This document shows positions 1 to 8,663 of a stretch of 64,000 nt of DNA, piece by piece. A model generated the notes under the pieces. That model saw only the letters and a list, made by a program, of their open reading frames with translations, did no database searches and was not told the origin of the DNA. Location: the NCBI RefSeq assembly GCF_001305675.1, contig NZ_CP011853.1, forward strand, positions 3,286,001 to 3,350,000, read 5' to 3'. The stretch's first letter is position 1. Every line of letters starts with the position of its first letter. This DNA is from Gordonia phthalatica. GTDB taxonomy: Bacteria; Actinomycetota; Actinomycetes; Mycobacteriales; Mycobacteriaceae. The position numbers and the translations under genes are program-made.

Positions 1-65
1 GTGAACTTCGAGCGGTTCTCGGCGATGACCTCTTCGGACAGACCAGGTCGCTGTGAGATGAGCAT
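1..65 (-). CDS. rpoA: RNA polymerase alpha subunit, N-terminus only (partial)
   Basis: The first 21 codons on the minus strand read MLISQRPGLSEEVIAENRSK, the characteristic actinobacterial RpoA start; the rest lies left of the window. The ATG begins at 65 and a GGAG ribosome site lies at 77-80. RpoA dimerises to nucleate RNA polymerase assembly. It follows rpsD by 80 bases, the usual alpha-operon order (infA-rpmJ-rpsM-rpsK-rpsD-rpoA). Confidence 0.93.
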   Translation of the reverse strand, partial: MLISQRPGLSEEVIAENRSKF

Positions 66-145
66 GTGGTGGGATTCTCCTTCGACCGTCCGCTATTTGA
101 CGGCCTCGAGGTGGACCGAGCAGCTGTTGCTGCTCAGCAGGTTGC

Positions 146-751
146 TTACTTCGAGTAGAACTCGACGATGAGCTGCTCGGTGAGCGGCACGACGATCTGC
201 GAACGCTCGGGCAGCGAGTGCACGAGGATGCGCAGCGTCGACGGAACCACCTGGAGCCAAGCCGGAGCCGGACGCTCGCCGAGGGTCTCCTTGGCGATCT
301 GGAACGGCGTGGTCTGCAGCGACTTCGGGCGAACGTCGATGATGTCGTACTGGCTGACGCGGTAGCTGGGCACGTCGACGCGCACGCCGTTGACGGTCAG
401 GTGACCGTGGCTGACCATCTGGCGAGCCTGGCGACGGGTCCGAGCCAGACCGGCACGGTAGACGACGTTGTCCAGACGCGACTCGAGGATCTGCAGCAGC
501 ACGTCACCGGTCTTGCCGGAGCGACGGTTGGCTTCCTCGTAGTAACGACGGAACTGCTTCTCCATGACGCCGTAGGTGAAGCGAGCCTTCTGCTTCTCCT
601 GCAGCTGGAGCAGGTACTCGGTCTCCTTGATCCGCGCGCGACCGTGCTGGCCGGGCGGGTAGGGACGCTTCTCGAACGCCTGGTCGCCGCCGATCAGGTC
701 GACGCGAAGACGACGGGACTTCTTGGTTGCGGGGCCGGTATAACGAGCCAT
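146..751 (-). CDS. rpsD: 30S ribosomal protein S4
   Basis: This 201-residue protein is a primary 16S rRNA-binding protein of the small subunit body, important for decoding accuracy. It has the normal family length, the N-terminal RRLRVDL/PYPPGQHG stretch and a central S4 RNA-binding domain (about residues 91-150, ESRLDNVVYRAG). The N-terminus has no zinc-binding cysteines, so this is the zinc-free form usual in mycobacteria. It sits between rpsK and rpoA on the same strand, 24 bases after rpsK, as part of the alpha operon. Confidence 0.97.
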   Translation of the reverse strand: MARYTGPATKKSRRLRVDLIGGDQAFEKRPYPPGQHGRARIKETEYLLQLQEKQKARFTYGVMEKQFRRYYEEANRRSGKTGDVLLQILESRLDNVVYRAGLARTRRQARQMVSHGHLTVNGVRVDVPSYRVSQYDIIDVRPKSLQTTPFQIAKETLGERPAPAWLQVVPSTLRILVHSLPERSQIVVPLTEQLIVEFYSK

Positions 752-775
752 AGTTCTTTCTTCCTCCCTTTCCCG

Positions 776-1183
776 CTAGACCCGGCGCCGCTTGGGCGGA
801 CGGCAGCCGTTGTGCGGCTGCGGGGTCACGTCGGAAATGGTGCCGACCTCGAGGCCGGCTGCCTGCAGCGACCGGATGGCGGTCTCACGACCCGAGCCCG
901 GTCCCTTGACGAATACATCGACCTTCTTGACGCCGTTCTCCTGCGCCTTGCGGGCAGCGTTCTCGGCGGCGAGCTGCGCGGCGAACGGGGTGCTCTTGCG
1001 CGAGCCCTTGAAGCCGACGTGGCCGGAGGAGGCCCAGCTGATCACGTTGCCCTCGGGGTCGGTGATCGAGACGATGGTGTTGTTGAACGTCGACTTGATG
1101 TGGGCGTGGCCCAGCGGGACGTTCTTCTTGTCGCGACGACGGGTGCCCTTCTTGGGGCCAGCGCTACGTGACTTGGGTGGCAT
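776..1183 (-). CDS. rpsK: 30S ribosomal protein S11
   Basis: This 135-residue protein lies on the small-subunit platform next to the mRNA exit path. The body from about residue 25 (AHIKSTFNNTIVSITD) and the basic end (HNGCRPPKRRRV) are textbook S11. Its ATG shares one base with the rpsM stop (TAATG at 1185-1181), so the two genes are translationally coupled. Length and start match mycobacterial S11. Confidence 0.97.
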   Translation of the reverse strand: MPPKSRSAGPKKGTRRRDKKNVPLGHAHIKSTFNNTIVSITDPEGNVISWASSGHVGFKGSRKSTPFAAQLAAENAARKAQENGVKKVDVFVKGPGSGRETAIRSLQAAGLEVGTISDVTPQPHNGCRPPKRRRV

Positions 1184-1551
1184 TACTTCTTCTTCCCGGC
1201 GATGGTCTTCTTCGGGCCCTTACGAGTACGGGCATTGGTCTTGGTGCGCTGACCGTGGACCGGCAGGCCGCGACGGTGGCGCAGACCCTGGTAGCAGCCG
1301 ATCTCGATCTTGCGGCGGATATCGGCCTGCACCTCGCGGCGCAGATCGCCTTCCACCTTGACCGAGGCCTCGATGTACTCGCGGAGCTTCGCGACGTCAG
1401 CGTCGGTCAGATCCTTGGAGCGCAGATCGGCCGAGAGGCCGGTCGCGGCGATGATTTCCTTCGAAGTGGTACGACCCACTCCGTAGATGTAGGTGAGCGC
1501 GATCTCCAGCCGCTTCTCGCGGGGGAGATCCACACCTGCAACACGTGCCAT
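1183..1551 (-). CDS. rpsM: 30S ribosomal protein S13
   Basis: This 122-residue head protein contacts the large subunit and P-site tRNA. The opening MARVAGVDLPREKRLEIALT, the GRTTSKEI helix-hairpin-helix and the lysine-rich tail (RKGPKKTIAGKKK) identify it. It overlaps rpsK by one base and lies 169 bases downstream of rpmJ. That spacer holds a small GC hairpin (CCCCGG at 1612-1617 with CCGGGG at 1626-1631) that may be regulatory or an mRNA processing site; I cannot tell. Confidence 0.97.
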   Translation of the reverse strand: MARVAGVDLPREKRLEIALTYIYGVGRTTSKEIIAATGLSADLRSKDLTDADVAKLREYIEASVKVEGDLRREVQADIRRKIEIGCYQGLRHRRGLPVHGQRTKTNARTRKGPKKTIAGKKK

Positions 1552-1720
1552 GTGGCGGTTCCTTACATTCTCAGAGGTCTGCTCCCAGTCCGTCCTGGAC
1601 TCTGCGCCAGGCCCCGGCCTCTGAACCGGGGGTCGGCGACCGCGCGTCTGCGATCGCTGGTGCTGGGAGTGCTTCTTCGGTATTCAGTTGTGTGTCTTCA
1701 AGCGACCTTGAAGAAGTCGA

Positions 1721-1834
1721 TCAGCCCTGACGCTGCTTGTGACGCAGGTTCTCGCAGATCACCATGACTCGTCCGTTACGACGGATCACCTTGCACTTCT
1801 CGCAGATCGGCTTGACGCTCGGCTTGACCTTCAC
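1721..1834 (-). CDS. rpmJ: 50S ribosomal protein L36 (zinc-binding form)
   Basis: This short gene encodes 37 residues from a GTG at 1834. The protein starts MKVKPSVKPICEKCKVIRR and ends RHKQRQG. Cys11, Cys14, Cys27 and His32 form the CCCH zinc site of the C-plus type of L36. A GGGAGAA ribosome site precedes the GTG. It lies between infA and rpsM, its usual place in actinobacteria. Confidence 0.95.
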   Translation of the reverse strand: MKVKPSVKPICEKCKVIRRNGRVMVICENLRHKQRQG

Positions 1835-1924
1835 GTCAGCTTCTCCCTTGTATCTTCTTGTGGCGAGTGCCATTGCCCGGGCAGCACGAAGCGACGCGTC
1901 GCCGCGATACCACCCGCACGAAGG

Positions 1925-2146
1925 TTACTTGTACCGGTAGACGATGCGTCCGCGCGCCAGGTCGTAGGGCGAGAGCTCTACGACGACGCGATCCTCGGGC
2001 AGGATGCGGATGTAGTGCTGCCGCATCTTGCCACTGATGTGGGCAAGAACCTTGTGTCCGTTCTCCAGCTCAATGCGGAACATCGCATTGGGCAGGGGCT
2101 CGACCACGCGACCCTCGACCTCAATGGCCCCATCTTTCTTCGCCAT
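1925..2146 (-). CDS. infA: Translation initiation factor IF-1
   Basis: This 73-residue single OB-fold protein binds the ribosomal A site during initiation and assists IF-2 and IF-3. MAKKDGAIEVEGRVVEPLPN and the ending LARGRIVYRYK are nearly invariant in actinobacteria. It heads the infA-rpmJ-rpsM-rpsK-rpsD-rpoA operon. The 202 bases upstream are shared with the divergent holin-like gene and must hold promoters for both. Confidence 0.97.
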   Translation of the reverse strand: MAKKDGAIEVEGRVVEPLPNAMFRIELENGHKVLAHISGKMRQHYIRILPEDRVVVELSPYDLARGRIVYRYK

Positions 2147-2348
2147 ATCCTCCGCGATTCTCCGGCGACCCGGCTTTCCCGTGTCTACCGACTTCTGCTT
2201 CGTCTATCCGCTACGGTGGCGGTACGAACGGCCCCCTGAGTCCGGTGCATCAAGCTCCGGGCGCAGGCACGCGTGACCGCACGACGCACCGACGTTCGAT
2301 CTTACGCCAGTCCGGGCGTCTCACCAAACGAAGTGACAGACTGGACAC

Positions 2349-2750
2349 ATGCGCGCATTCATCATCCGCAGCGGCCTCACCGGCCTCGCCCTCTGGATCG
2401 CCACGCTGATCGTGCCCGGAGTCGATTTCGAGTTCGGCGACATCGACAACTGGTGGACCAAAGTGGGGGTCGTCTTCCTGGTGGCCGTGGTCTTCGGCTT
2501 CGTGAACGGCTTCATCAAGCCGATCATCCAGATCCTGTCGATTCCCCTGTACATCCTCACTCTGGGCCTGGTCCACATCGTGATCAACGCGCTGATGCTG
2601 GTGATCACCAGTTGGCTGACCCACAACGTCTTCGACATCGGCCTCGTGGTCGACGACTTCTTCTGGTCCGCGGTCTTCGGTGCCATCGTCGTCTCCGTGG
2701 TCGGCTGGTTCACCGCCCTGATCGCCAAGGATGCGGTGGAGAACCTGTGA
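2349..2750 (+). CDS. Phage-holin-4-family (YvlD-like) membrane protein
   Basis: This 133-residue protein has four hydrophobic stretches (about residues 5-24, 38-58, 64-88 and 107-127). The central FVNGFIKPIIQILSIPLYIL segment is typical of the YvlD/phage-holin-4 superfamily (PF04020). The name reflects membrane topology; most chromosomal members are not phage holins and have no known function. The stop overlaps the next gene's GTG (GTGA at 2747-2750), so it forms an operon with the SIMPL-domain gene and dtd. Confidence 0.8.
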   Translation: MRAFIIRSGLTGLALWIATLIVPGVDFEFGDIDNWWTKVGVVFLVAVVFGFVNGFIKPIIQILSIPLYILTLGLVHIVINALMLVITSWLTHNVFDIGLVVDDFFWSAVFGAIVVSVVGWFTALIAKDAVENL

Positions 2751-3361
2751 GCCCGGATCGCACCGTCGCCGTCACCGGTTCGGGGCAGGCCTCCGCCGTC
2801 CCGGACGTGATGCGCCTGCAGATCGGCGTCGCGGTCGTCGAACCGAATGTGTCGACAGCGATGGAGCGGGCCGGCGCATCCATGCGCGCGGTGATCGACG
2901 CTCTGCTGGCCGCAGGCGTCTCCCGCCCCGACCTGGCCACCGCGCAGTTGGCTGTGCACCCGCAGTACCGGACCGGCGACGATCCGGGGATCTCCGGCTA
3001 CGAGGTCTCCAACATGCTGACCGCGATCGTCCGCGACCTCGACTCCGCAGGCGATGCCCTGGCCGCGGCGGCGCAGGCGGGCGGCGACGACCTCCGCGTC
3101 CACGGCGTGTCCCTGACGGTCGACGACCCGACCGCTCCCCTGGCCGCTGCCCGTGACGCGGCCTTCGCCGACGCCCGCCGTCGTGCCGAGCAGTTCGCCG
3201 GGCTGGCCGGCGTCCGGCTGGGCCCGGTGCTCTCCATCCGGGAGGGCGCGGCCGGTCCGGGACCCGCGCCGCGGATGGCGGCGTTCGCCGCCTCCATGCC
3301 GGTCGAGGCCGGCGAGCAGCAGGTGTCCGCCGCCGTCGACGTCGTCTTCGAGCTGATCTGA
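2747..3361 (+). CDS. SIMPL-domain (DUF541) protein
   Basis: This 204-residue protein begins at a GTG that overlaps the upstream stop by four bases. The start VAVTGSGQASAVPDVMRLQI and the later YRTGDDPGISGYEVSNML fit the SIMPL/DUF541 family, where the opening 'GxGxxxxxPDxxxxxxGV' pattern is diagnostic. No signal peptide is visible, unlike many periplasmic relatives, so the protein is probably cytosolic. Family function is poorly defined. It overlaps dtd by one base (TGATG). Confidence 0.82.
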   Translation: MSPDRTVAVTGSGQASAVPDVMRLQIGVAVVEPNVSTAMERAGASMRAVIDALLAAGVSRPDLATAQLAVHPQYRTGDDPGISGYEVSNMLTAIVRDLDSAGDALAAAAQAGGDDLRVHGVSLTVDDPTAPLAAARDAAFADARRRAEQFAGLAGVRLGPVLSIREGAAGPGPAPRMAAFAASMPVEAGEQQVSAAVDVVFELI

Positions 3362-3810
3362 TGCGCGCCGTCGTTCAGCGGGTCAGTTCCGCATCCGTCA
3401 CCGTCGACGGCGAGACCGTCGGGCGTCTCGACCTCTCCGACGGACGCCTCGGTCTGGTCGCTCTCGTCGGTGTCACGCACGACGACGATGCTGCGAAGGC
3501 CGCCAAGCTCGCCGACAAGCTCTGGCGGATCCGGATCCTCGAGGGCGATGACGGCCGCGAGGTCTCCGCCGCCGACCTCGACGCGCCGATCCTGGTGATC
3601 AGCCAGTTCACCCTGTACGCCAACACCGACAAGGGCCGACGACCGTCGTGGAACGCTGCCGCGCCCGGCCCGGTCGCCGAGCCGCTGGTCGACGCGGTGG
3701 TCGACGAACTGCGGGCGCTCGGCGCGACCGTCGAGACCGGCCGCTTCGGCGCCCACATGCACGTCGACCTGGTCAACGACGGGCCGGTGACGCTGGTCCT
3801 GGACGTCTGA
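3361..3810 (+). CDS. dtd: D-aminoacyl-tRNA deacylase
   Basis: Dtd hydrolyses D-amino acids (and glycine on tRNA-Ala) from mischarged tRNA, protecting translation. At 149 residues the length is normal. It starts MRAVVQRVSSASVTVDG and carries both active-site motifs: SQFTLYANTDKG (about residues 80-91) and the C-terminal NDGPVT, whose Gly-Pro pair enforces chiral selection. It is the third gene of a coupled operon after the holin-like and SIMPL genes. Confidence 0.96.
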   Translation: MRAVVQRVSSASVTVDGETVGRLDLSDGRLGLVALVGVTHDDDAAKAAKLADKLWRIRILEGDDGREVSAADLDAPILVISQFTLYANTDKGRRPSWNAAAPGPVAEPLVDAVVDELRALGATVETGRFGAHMHVDLVNDGPVTLVLDV

Positions 3811-3861
3811 CGCGCAGCGGCGGTTCCGGAACCGCACCCCCGGCATTGCTAGGCTGACGCA

Positions 3862-5124
3862 GTGTCGAACCCGCCTGTCGTGACCGGATCGTCCCGCCGG
3901 GCCCGCATCCTCCTCCTCGCCGCGATCGTGCTGCTGACCGTCACCACGACGGCCGGCGTCCTGATGAACGTCTGGCACAGCTACCTGGATCTGCACGTGT
4001 ACCGGACCGGTGCGCGCGTCCTGCTAGACGGCCATCCCCTCTACGGACCGATGCCCTCGGTCGACGGCACGCACCTGCCATTCACCTATCCCCCGCTGGC
4101 CGCGATGCTGTTCACCCCGTTCGCGATCATGCCGGTGACACTCGCTGACGTCCTGATGTTCGCGGCCACCCTCGCCGCCCTGGCGGTCAGTCTGTGGATG
4201 ATCCTCGACCGACTCACGCCCCGCACCGATCCGCCCCTGCGCGTCGCGATCGTCATCGCGTTGACCAGTGTCTTCACGTTCCTCGAGCCGGTCCGGGAGA
4301 ACCTGGGTTTCGGCCAGGTCAACATGATTCTGATGGCGATGGTCGTGTTCGACGTCCTGTGCCGTCACCCCCGGTGGCCCCGCGGGCTCCTCATCGGCAT
4401 CGCCGTGTCGATCAAACTGACTCCCGCGGGTTTCCTGCTCTACTTCGTGCTGCGCCGCGACTGGCGGGCCGTCGGCTGGCTGCTGGCAGGCACCGTCGGA
4501 TCCATCGGCCTGGCCTGGCTCATCTCGCCGTCGGACTCCGTCCAGTACTGGTTCCACACGCTGCGGGAGACCGGTCGCATCGGTGCGCCGTACTTCGCGG
4601 GAAATCAGTCCATCAAGGGCGCGATCTTCCGATTCGGGCTCCCCGATTCGGTGTCGACCCTCCTGTGGCTGGGACTGTCCGCTGCGGCCGTCGCCGTCGC
4701 CGCGGTGTGGATGCACCGGCTGCTGGCGGAAGACCGTGACGCGGTGGGAGTCGGCAGCGTGCTCGCGCTACTGGTGAACGCCGCCGTCATCCTGCTGATC
4801 TCGCCGGTCAGCTGGTCGCACCACTGGGTGTGGGCGGCACCGGCCCTCATGGTGGCCGGTTATGCGGTCGTCACCCTCCGCGTGGGCCCGCCGTTCGCCG
4901 CCGCCTGGACCCTGGCCCTCGTCGTGTTCGCGGTCGGACCGCACTGGTTGATGCCCGCGCGCCACGACGCCGAGCTGACCTGGACGTGGTGGCAGCACCT
5001 GGTCGGCAACAGTTACGTCTGGCTCACCGCCGCCGTCCTGGTGGCCGGCGCCGTCCGCCGACGGTCGTCCACAGATCTTCGGTATTCGCCGTCACCATCG
5101 GCTGGTCACCCCGAACTCCGCTGA
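3862..5124 (+). CDS. GT87-family polyprenyl-phosphate-sugar glycosyltransferase (membrane)
   Basis: This 420-residue protein from a GTG has about ten membrane segments. Early LDLHVYRTGARVLLDGHPLY, THLPFTYPPLAA, the GFGQVNMILM loop and AVSIKLTP are typical of GT87 (PF09594), the group with mycobacterial alpha-mannosyltransferases such as PimE and Rv2181. Those enzymes use polyprenyl-phosphate mannose on the outer face of the membrane to extend phosphatidylinositol mannosides and lipoglycans. The exact linkage cannot be read from sequence. It converges with the next gene with no spacer at all (stops at 5122-5124 and 5125-5127). Confidence 0.82.
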   Translation: MSNPPVVTGSSRRARILLLAAIVLLTVTTTAGVLMNVWHSYLDLHVYRTGARVLLDGHPLYGPMPSVDGTHLPFTYPPLAAMLFTPFAIMPVTLADVLMFAATLAALAVSLWMILDRLTPRTDPPLRVAIVIALTSVFTFLEPVRENLGFGQVNMILMAMVVFDVLCRHPRWPRGLLIGIAVSIKLTPAGFLLYFVLRRDWRAVGWLLAGTVGSIGLAWLISPSDSVQYWFHTLRETGRIGAPYFAGNQSIKGAIFRFGLPDSVSTLLWLGLSAAAVAVAAVWMHRLLAEDRDAVGVGSVLALLVNAAVILLISPVSWSHHWVWAAPALMVAGYAVVTLRVGPPFAAAWTLALVVFAVGPHWLMPARHDAELTWTWWQHLVGNSYVWLTAAVLVAGAVRRRSSTDLRYSPSPSAGHPELR

Positions 5125-5580
5125 TCAGCTCCAGACGCACCAGGCGTTGTCGACCTTCCGCAGTTCCAGCGGGAGCGGCACATTGGTGCCCATCGTGTTG
5201 AGCGAGCCGTCGACGTTCGCCGCGTCGCCCTTGACGGTGATCGACGCGATGTTGACCCGGATCGTGCTACCCGCGGTGCCGATGCCGCCGATCATCCCGG
5301 TCGTCTGCGTCAGCTTGCCCTTCGGCTCGGACCGGTCGGCGCAGATACCCGCGGACGCGATGTCCGACGACTGCACGGCCTTCGCGAACTGGTTGTAGAC
5401 CGCTTCCACCGCGGCCCGATCCCCCCGATCACCGCTGCTCGGCTCATCGGCGTCCTTGATGACGAAGAAGACGACGGCGACCACCGCGATCACGACCACC
5501 GCGACGCCGAGCACCGTGAACCGATGACGCCACCGGAAGCCGCTGCCCGCGGGCTTGACGTCCGTCTCGTTGTCGCTCAT
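5125..5580 (-). CDS. Small single-pass membrane protein with extracytoplasmic domain
   Basis: I chose the ATG at 5580 (151 residues); an in-frame extension to 5691 runs into the upstream spacer and looks non-coding. Residues 1-20 are polar, 21-42 form one membrane helix, and about 55-151 form a globular domain predicted to lie outside the cell (AAVEAVYNQFAKAVQSSD...) ending in CVWS. Two cysteines (80 and near the end) could pair. The fold resembles small NTF2/SnoaL-like anchored proteins common in mycobacteria; that is inference only. It lies after the terminator of the secY-adk-map operon. Confidence 0.7.
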   Translation of the reverse strand: MSDNETDVKPAGSGFRWRHRFTVLGVAVVVIAVVAVVFFVIKDADEPSSGDRGDRAAVEAVYNQFAKAVQSSDIASAGICADRSEPKGKLTQTTGMIGGIGTAGSTIRVNIASITVKGDAANVDGSLNTMGTNVPLPLELRKVDNAWCVWS

Positions 5581-5695
5581 GCCGTGTGGCCCATCCCTTC
5601 TCGCACCGCGCGTCGCCTCGGCGACCTCCTTGCTGCATCGTAGGCCCCGCGACGCGGCAGGCGGGGGTTCGCTGCCAAAGCGTGGCCACAAAGAG

Positions 5696-5733
5696 TTCGA
5701 CCCCGACCGGCCTGCGGGCCGAGCGGGGTCGAA
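5696..5733 (-). terminator. Strong hairpin terminator after map
   Basis: The stretch TTCGACCCCG... pairs with CGGGGTCGAA across a GC-rich stem of 17 bp with two mismatches and a four-base loop. It begins 18 bases past the map stop and is followed on the minus strand by CTCTTTGT. It is well placed to end the secY-adk-map transcript. Confidence 0.75.
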
Positions 5734-5751
5734 ACGGTGGAGAGCCTGACG

Positions 5752-6543
5752 TCAGGGACGCGGTGTCAGGATGCGCGGTCCGTCCTCGGTCACGGCGACG
5801 GTGTGCTCCCAGTGCGCGGCCCGGGTGCCGTCGTCGGTGATGACGGTCCAGTCGTCCTCCAGGACGGTGGTGTCCTCGGTGCCGAGCGTCAGCATCGGCT
5901 CGATCGCGAGAGTCGATCCGACCACGAGCAGCGGCCCGCGGTTCGGCTTGCCCTCGTTCGAGAGGAACGGCTCCATGTGCATCTCACGTCCGATGCCGTG
6001 ACCGCCGTAGCCGTCGACGATGCCGAACTTGCGTCCGAACTTCTTGATGGCGCTCTTGGTGCCGAGCTCGATGGCGTGGGAGACGTCGGTGAGCCGGCTG
6101 TCCGGGATCATCGCGGCGATGCCTGCCTCCAGCGACATCAGCGTCGCCTCGTTGAGCTGCTGATCCGCCTTGCTGAGCTTGCCGATGCCGAACGTCCACG
6201 CCGAGTCACCGTGCCAGCCGTCGAGGATGGCGCCACAGTCGATGGAGACCAGGTCCCCTTCGGCCAGCACCACGTCCTTGGACGGGATGCCGTGGACGAC
6301 GACGTCGTTGACCGAGCTGCAGATGGACCCGGGGAAACCGTGGTAGCCCTTGAACGAGGGCACCGCGCCCGCATCGCGGATCACGGCCTCGGCGACCGCG
6401 TCCAACTCCAGGGTGCTGACCCCGGCCTTGGCTGCGTCACGGACCGCGACGAGGGCGCGGCCGACGATCACGCCGGCCGCCTCCATCGCGTCGAGCTCGC
6501 CCGCCGACTTGAACGGGACGGGTTTCGGCTTACGGAATGCCAC
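5752..6543 (-). CDS. map: Type I methionine aminopeptidase
   Basis: This enzyme removes the initiator methionine from nascent proteins. At 263 residues it is the short form without an N-terminal zinc finger or long SH3-binding extension. All five metal ligands are visible: Asp102 (SIDCG), Asp113 (HGDSAW), His182 (GGHGIG), Glu215 (AIEPML) and Glu246 (WEHTV). It lies five bases after adk, in the secY-adk-map operon. Confidence 0.96.
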   Translation of the reverse strand: MAFRKPKPVPFKSAGELDAMEAAGVIVGRALVAVRDAAKAGVSTLELDAVAEAVIRDAGAVPSFKGYHGFPGSICSSVNDVVVHGIPSKDVVLAEGDLVSIDCGAILDGWHGDSAWTFGIGKLSKADQQLNEATLMSLEAGIAAMIPDSRLTDVSHAIELGTKSAIKKFGRKFGIVDGYGGHGIGREMHMEPFLSNEGKPNRGPLLVVGSTLAIEPMLTLGTEDTTVLEDDWTVITDDGTRAAHWEHTVAVTEDGPRILTPRP

Positions 6544-6548
6544 TCGTC

Positions 6549-7097
6549 TCAGGCTTTGCCGAGAGCCTGGAGCACGCGCTGGTGCACCTCGTCGACCGTG
6601 CCGACGGCGTCGATCTCGGTGACCTGACCGGCGTAGTGGTCCAGCAGCGGAGCCGTCTCGGCCTCGTACACCGACATGCGGTTGCGGATGACCTCTTCGG
6701 TGTCGTCGCCGCGGCCGCGGGCCAGCATGCGCTCCACGACCACCTCGGTGTCGACCTTGAACGACAGGACGCCGTCGAGCTTGGCCTGCAGCTCTTCGAG
6801 GATGCCCTCGAGGGCGACCGCCTGCTCGGTGGAGCGCGGGAAGCCGTCGAGGATGAAGCCCTTGGCGGCATCCGGCTCGGCGACGCGGTCGCGCACCATG
6901 TTGACGGTGATCTCCGGCGGGACCAGGTTCCCGGAGTCGAGGTACTTCTTCGCCTCGACACCGATGGGGGTGCCCTGGGAGATGTTGGCGCGGAACAGAT
7001 CGCCGGTGGAGATGTGCGGAATGCCGAGCGCTTCCGACATCAGTTCTGCCTGTGTGCCTTTGCCCGCTCCGGGCGGTCCGAGGATGACGAGTCTCAC
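6549..7097 (-). CDS. adk: Adenylate kinase
   Basis: The enzyme catalyses ATP + AMP = 2 ADP in the cytosol. The start is a GTG at 7097 that overlaps the secY stop by four bases (GTGA), giving 182 residues, the short mycobacterial size without the extended LID insert. The P-loop GPPGAGKGT sits at residues 7-15, followed by ISTGDLFR and the AMP-site motif ILDGFPRS. A longer open frame upstream of the GTG is only a shadow of secY. Confidence 0.96.
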   Translation of the reverse strand: MRLVILGPPGAGKGTQAELMSEALGIPHISTGDLFRANISQGTPIGVEAKKYLDSGNLVPPEITVNMVRDRVAEPDAAKGFILDGFPRSTEQAVALEGILEELQAKLDGVLSFKVDTEVVVERMLARGRGDDTEEVIRNRMSVYEAETAPLLDHYAGQVTEIDAVGTVDEVHQRVLQALGKA

Positions 7098-8431
7098 TTC
7101 AGGAACCCTTCGTACTTGCGTTGCATCAACTGACTGTTCACTTGCTTGATGGTGTCGAGGCCGACGACCACGATAATCAGCAATGCCGTGCCGCCGAACG
7201 GGATGTTCTGACCGCTGCCACTGCTCATATCCAGGAACAGGTTCGGGAGGATCGAGATGATGCCCAAGTAGAACGAACCGGGCAGCGTGATCCGGCTGAG
7301 CACGTAGCTCAGGTAGTCGGCCGTCGGCTTGCCGGGGCGGATGCCCGGGATGAAGCCGCCGTACCGCTTCATGTCGTCGGCGCGCTCTTCGGGGTTGAAG
7401 GTGACCGCGACATAGAAGTATGTGAAGAAGATGATGAGCAGGAAGTAGAACGTGATGTGGAACCAGCTCGACGGGTTGATCAGGTTCGCTTCCAGCCACA
7501 GCTTCCAGCCCGCGGCTTCGCCGTCGGTGTTCTGTCCGCCGGTCAGCTGAAGGATCAGCTGCGGGATGTACAGGAGCGACGAGGCGAAGATGACCGGGAT
7601 GACGCCCGCGGTGTTCACCTTGATCGGCATGTAGGTCGACGAGCCGCCGTACATCTTGCGGCCCACCATGCGCTTGGCGTACTGGACCGGCACGCGACGC
7701 ATGCCCATCTCGATGAAGACGACGGCGATCAGGATGACGACGATGGCGGCGCACATCAGGCCGAACACGAGGCCGCCCTGCTGCTGCAGGATGGTGCGCC
7801 CCTCGGCCGGGATGCGGGCGGCGATGCCGACGAAGATCAGCAGCGACATGCCGTTGCCGATCGCGCGCTCGGTGATGAGCTCGCCGAACCACATGACGAT
7901 GGTGGCACCCGCGGTCATCGTGAGGACGATGATCGACAGTCCGATGATCGAGGTGTCCTGCAGGATCTGGTCGGGTTGGCAGTCCTCACCGCTGGAGGGC
8001 AGGAGGTTGCCGGTGGCGGCCAGGGCCACGATGCCGGTCGACTGCAGCAGTGCCAGCGCCACCGTGAGGTAGCGGGTGTACTGCGTCATCTTGTTCTGGC
8101 CGGACTGGCCTTCCTTGCGCAGCTGCTCGAACCGCGGAATGACGACGGTGAGCAGCTGGACGATGATGCTGGCCGTGATGTACGGCATGATGCCGATCGC
8201 GAACACCGACAGCTGCAGCAGGGCGCCGCCGGAGAACATGTTGATCAGCGAATAGATCTGGCCCGAGTCGCCTTGGCTCGCGGCGTCCACACACCGGTTG
8301 ATCTCGCGGAAGTCCACGCCGGGGGACGGCAACGTCGTGCCGATGCGGTAGAGCACGAGGATGCCGAGGGCGTAGAAGATCTTCTTCCTCAGGTCGGGCG
8401 TCCTGAAGGTCGCCACGAGGGGGGAAAGCAC
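7094..8431 (-). CDS. secY: Protein translocase subunit SecY
   Basis: SecY is the channel of the general secretion pathway. The 445-residue protein has the expected ten membrane helices and family landmarks (GIMPYITASIIVQLL, GQNKMTQYTRYLT, GFIPGIRPGKPTADYL). It starts at GTG 8431 behind a very strong AGGAGGAG ribosome site. The 232-base gap to rplO contains a terminator, so secY-adk-map probably has its own promoter just upstream (8440-8570). Confidence 0.97.
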   Translation of the reverse strand: MLSPLVATFRTPDLRKKIFYALGILVLYRIGTTLPSPGVDFREINRCVDAASQGDSGQIYSLINMFSGGALLQLSVFAIGIMPYITASIIVQLLTVVIPRFEQLRKEGQSGQNKMTQYTRYLTVALALLQSTGIVALAATGNLLPSSGEDCQPDQILQDTSIIGLSIIVLTMTAGATIVMWFGELITERAIGNGMSLLIFVGIAARIPAEGRTILQQQGGLVFGLMCAAIVVILIAVVFIEMGMRRVPVQYAKRMVGRKMYGGSSTYMPIKVNTAGVIPVIFASSLLYIPQLILQLTGGQNTDGEAAGWKLWLEANLINPSSWFHITFYFLLIIFFTYFYVAVTFNPEERADDMKRYGGFIPGIRPGKPTADYLSYVLSRITLPGSFYLGIISILPNLFLDMSSGSGQNIPFGGTALLIIVVVGLDTIKQVNSQLMQRKYEGFLK

Positions 8432-8577
8432 TAACTCCTCCTATTGCACCGCAGTATCGGTGGGCGCACGTCTGCTGACGCGCGACCTCATCGTGCATTG
8501 GCGGTCGGCTCGGAAAAATACCCGGGCGCCCGACGAGGACGCCCACGGGTGAAACTTTAACAGTCCCAGATGCAAAG

Positions 8578-8636
8578 CCGGTCAGGTGAGCGGCCGAACG
8601 ACGTGTGACGTCGCCCGGTTTCGCTCACCTGACCGG
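8578..8636 (-). terminator. Hairpin between rplO and secY
   Basis: A perfect 14-bp inverted repeat, CCGGTCAGGTGAGC (8578-8591) with its complement at 8623-8636, encloses a second smaller hairpin (ACGACGT/ACGTCG). A/T bases flank both sides. It lies 27 bases past the rplO stop and would separate the spc-operon transcript from secY-adk-map. Confidence 0.7.
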
Positions 8637-8663
8637 TTTGATGCGTCTGCATGCGGCGAAGGC

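Noticed and set aside
1612..1631. Hairpin CCCCGG...CCGGGG between rpmJ and rpsM as a terminator
   Set aside because: The stem is only six pairs, no T-run follows, and termination inside the alpha operon would be unexpected; left as a note under rpsM.
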